From the NCBI GenBank assembly GCA_902564025.1, contig CACEZK010000005.1, forward strand, positions 1 through 64,000: DNA of 64,000 bases. Direction: 5' to 3'. Shown here piece after piece: positions 63,305 to 64,000 of the stretch. A model generated the notes under the pieces. The model worked only from the letters and a program-made list of their open reading frames with translations, was not told where the DNA came from and made no database searches. Numbering within the stretch: the first letter of the stretch is position 1; each line of letters opens with the position of its first letter. The DNA is from an uncultured Pelagibacteraceae bacterium (lineage in GTDB: Bacteria; Pseudomonadota; Alphaproteobacteria; Pelagibacterales; AG-422-B15). A program made the translations under genes and the position numbers.

Positions 63305-63592
63305 ATGAAAGGTTATTGGGTTGTAAAAGTCAATGTGTTACATCCGGACAAGCAAAAATTGTATGCAGAGTATGCAACTGAGGCGGTCAAAAAATACAAT
63401 GGTAAATTTTTAGTTCGGGGTGGCGAACAAACAACTATGGAAGGTAAAGAATTTAAAAGAAATGTCATAGTTGAGTATGAGTCAATTGAAATAGCTAAAC
63501 AGGCTTATAACTCGGAAGAATATCAAAATGCAAAAAAAATCTTGGGAGACGAAAAGGATAGAATTTTTGCAATTGTTGAGGGAGTGGAATGA
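63305..63592 (+). CDS. DUF1330 family protein
   Basis: A 95-aa dimeric alpha/beta-barrel-type protein of the DUF1330 family: GYWVVKVNVLHPDKQKLYAEYAT (in part), FLVRGGEQTTMEGKEFKRNVIVEYES, and EEYQNAKKILGDEKDRIFAIVEG. The function is unknown. It is embedded in the his operon, two bases after hisF and overlapping hisE by 4 nt, suggesting it is co-expressed with histidine enzymes. Confidence 0.9.
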   Translation: MKGYWVVKVNVLHPDKQKLYAEYATEAVKKYNGKFLVRGGEQTTMEGKEFKRNVIVEYESIEIAKQAYNSEEYQNAKKILGDEKDRIFAIVEGVE

Positions 63593-63900
63593 GCAGTAAA
63601 AAAGTTGATGTATTAGTTCGGCTCTTTGATACAATTATTTCACATGCTAATGAAGACCCTTCAAAATCTTATACGGCAAAACTTATATCAGAAGGCAAAA
63701 GCAAATGTATAGAAAAGTTAAAAGAGGAATCGCTTGAAACTGTGGAGGCTGCTGAAGAAAATAATTTAGAGCAGATAATTTATGAATCGGCGGATCTTAT
63801 TTATCATTTGTTAGTTATGTTGAAAAAATTTGATATTACTCCTGATCAAGTCTATGAGGAGTTAGAAAAAAGAGAGGGTAAAACAGGACTTAGAGATTAA
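63589..63900 (+). CDS. hisE: Phosphoribosyl-ATP pyrophosphatase
   Basis: Second step of histidine synthesis, 103 aa, MazG-like all-alpha fold. SYTAKLISEGKSKCIEKLKEESLETVEAAEENN contains the metal-binding EExxE-type residues (in part), followed by YESADLIYHLLVML with the second pair. It is a separate protein and not fused to HisI. Confidence 0.95.
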   Translation: MSSKKVDVLVRLFDTIISHANEDPSKSYTAKLISEGKSKCIEKLKEESLETVEAAEENNLEQIIYESADLIYHLLVMLKKFDITPDQVYEELEKREGKTGLRD

Positions 63901-64000
63901 TGTCGTATGATAAGGAAAATATTTTTGCTAAGATTTTAAGAGGCGAAATTCCTTGTGATAAAATTTATGAGGATGAATATGTCCTATCATTCAAAGATAT
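63900..64000 (+). CDS. HIT family hydrolase, 5' part (3' end outside window)
   Basis: The first 33 codons are visible from ATG 63900, overlapping the hisE stop by one base. NIFAKILRGEIPCDKIYEDE is the typical HIT-domain N terminus; the HxHxH motif lies beyond the window. HIT proteins hydrolyse nucleoside phosphoramidates. hisE-HIT is a recurrent alphaproteobacterial pairing. Confidence 0.88.
   Translation, partial: MSYDKENIFAKILRGEIPCDKIYEDEYVLSFKD

Noticed and set aside
1-64000. CRISPR arrays, insertion sequences, prophage genes, rRNA operons, toxin-antitoxin or defence genes
   Set aside because: Looked for by pattern and gene family; none found. Nearly all intergenic gaps are too short to hold an array or element.

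Overview
The window is 64 kb of an AT-rich, very densely packed Gram-negative genome. Gene content and order point to a marine-type alphaproteobacterium with a streamlined genome. The alphaproteobacterial signatures are the mnmE-mnmG-rsmG-parA-parB block, hemE beside a probable replication origin, DUF3576-leuS-lptE-holA, ftsK-lolA, an SDHAF4-type small protein, FxsA/SecB/Tim44-like genes, and hslVU next to the his genes. I do not assign a clade. No insertion sequence, prophage, CRISPR array or rRNA was seen. There is one tRNA, tRNA-Gly(GCC).

Layout. 1-1.9 kb: rlmN (cut by the window edge) and argG. 1.9-10 kb: a minus-strand run made of a large DUF1302 outer-membrane protein, a DUF1329 protein, an intrinsic terminator, a YCF48-like protein, an SDR oxidoreductase, a class I amidotransferase, YggT and FolD. 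10-19.6 kb: hemC/hemD, diverging from tsaD-gpsA-EVE-acs-cupin; then a small ABM-like protein, a 51-aa SDHAF4-like gene, rpe and purH. 19.6-24.2 kb: a surface/transport cassette (two FkbM methyltransferases, a membrane protein, an MFS transporter, tRNA-Gly, a GT9 glycosyltransferase). 24.3-32.3 kb: Lon-domain protein, UbiH-like hydroxylase, ftsK, lolA, a glutamine synthetase-family enzyme, a winged-helix regulator with a degenerate receiver diverging from an L,D-transpeptidase, and yggS. 32.3-33.6 kb: a porin with an intrinsic terminator and a palindrome-rich promoter region. 33.6-39.9 kb: DUF3576-leuS-(TPR sulfotransferase)-lptE-holA, joined by ATGA overlaps. 39.9-45.7 kb: parB-parA-rsmG (with a perfect parS inside it)-mnmG-mnmE-ferredoxin. 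45.7-48.5 kb: ogt-apt, then a passenger-less inverse-autotransporter beta-domain and a secreted partner. 48.6-52.4 kb: rho, hemJ, hemH, hemE. 52.4-52.6 kb: a candidate oriC. 52.6-64 kb: maf-aroE-coaE-dnaQ-Nudix, secB, fxsA, Tim44-like, thioesterase, hslUV, and hisB-bcp-hisH-hisA-hisF-DUF1330-hisE-HIT (HIT cut by the edge).

Themes. Haem synthesis appears as two clusters (hemCD and hemE/H/J). Chromosome maintenance (oriC candidate, parS, ParAB, FtsK, HolA, DnaQ) sits within about 26 kb. Outer-membrane functions are numerous (DUF1302, porin, inverse-autotransporter barrel, LolA, LptE). Compaction is extreme: six of ten convergent gene pairs share one TTAA palindrome as both stop codons. Only two clear intrinsic terminators were found, both behind outer-membrane protein units. 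The same two units carry a similar inverted repeat, TCACA-N14-TGTGA, upstream.

Most interesting leads: the split inverse autotransporter (46705-48532), the oriC candidate (52372-52644), the shared repeat/terminator architecture of the two outer-membrane units, and the divergent regulator/L,D-transpeptidase pair.
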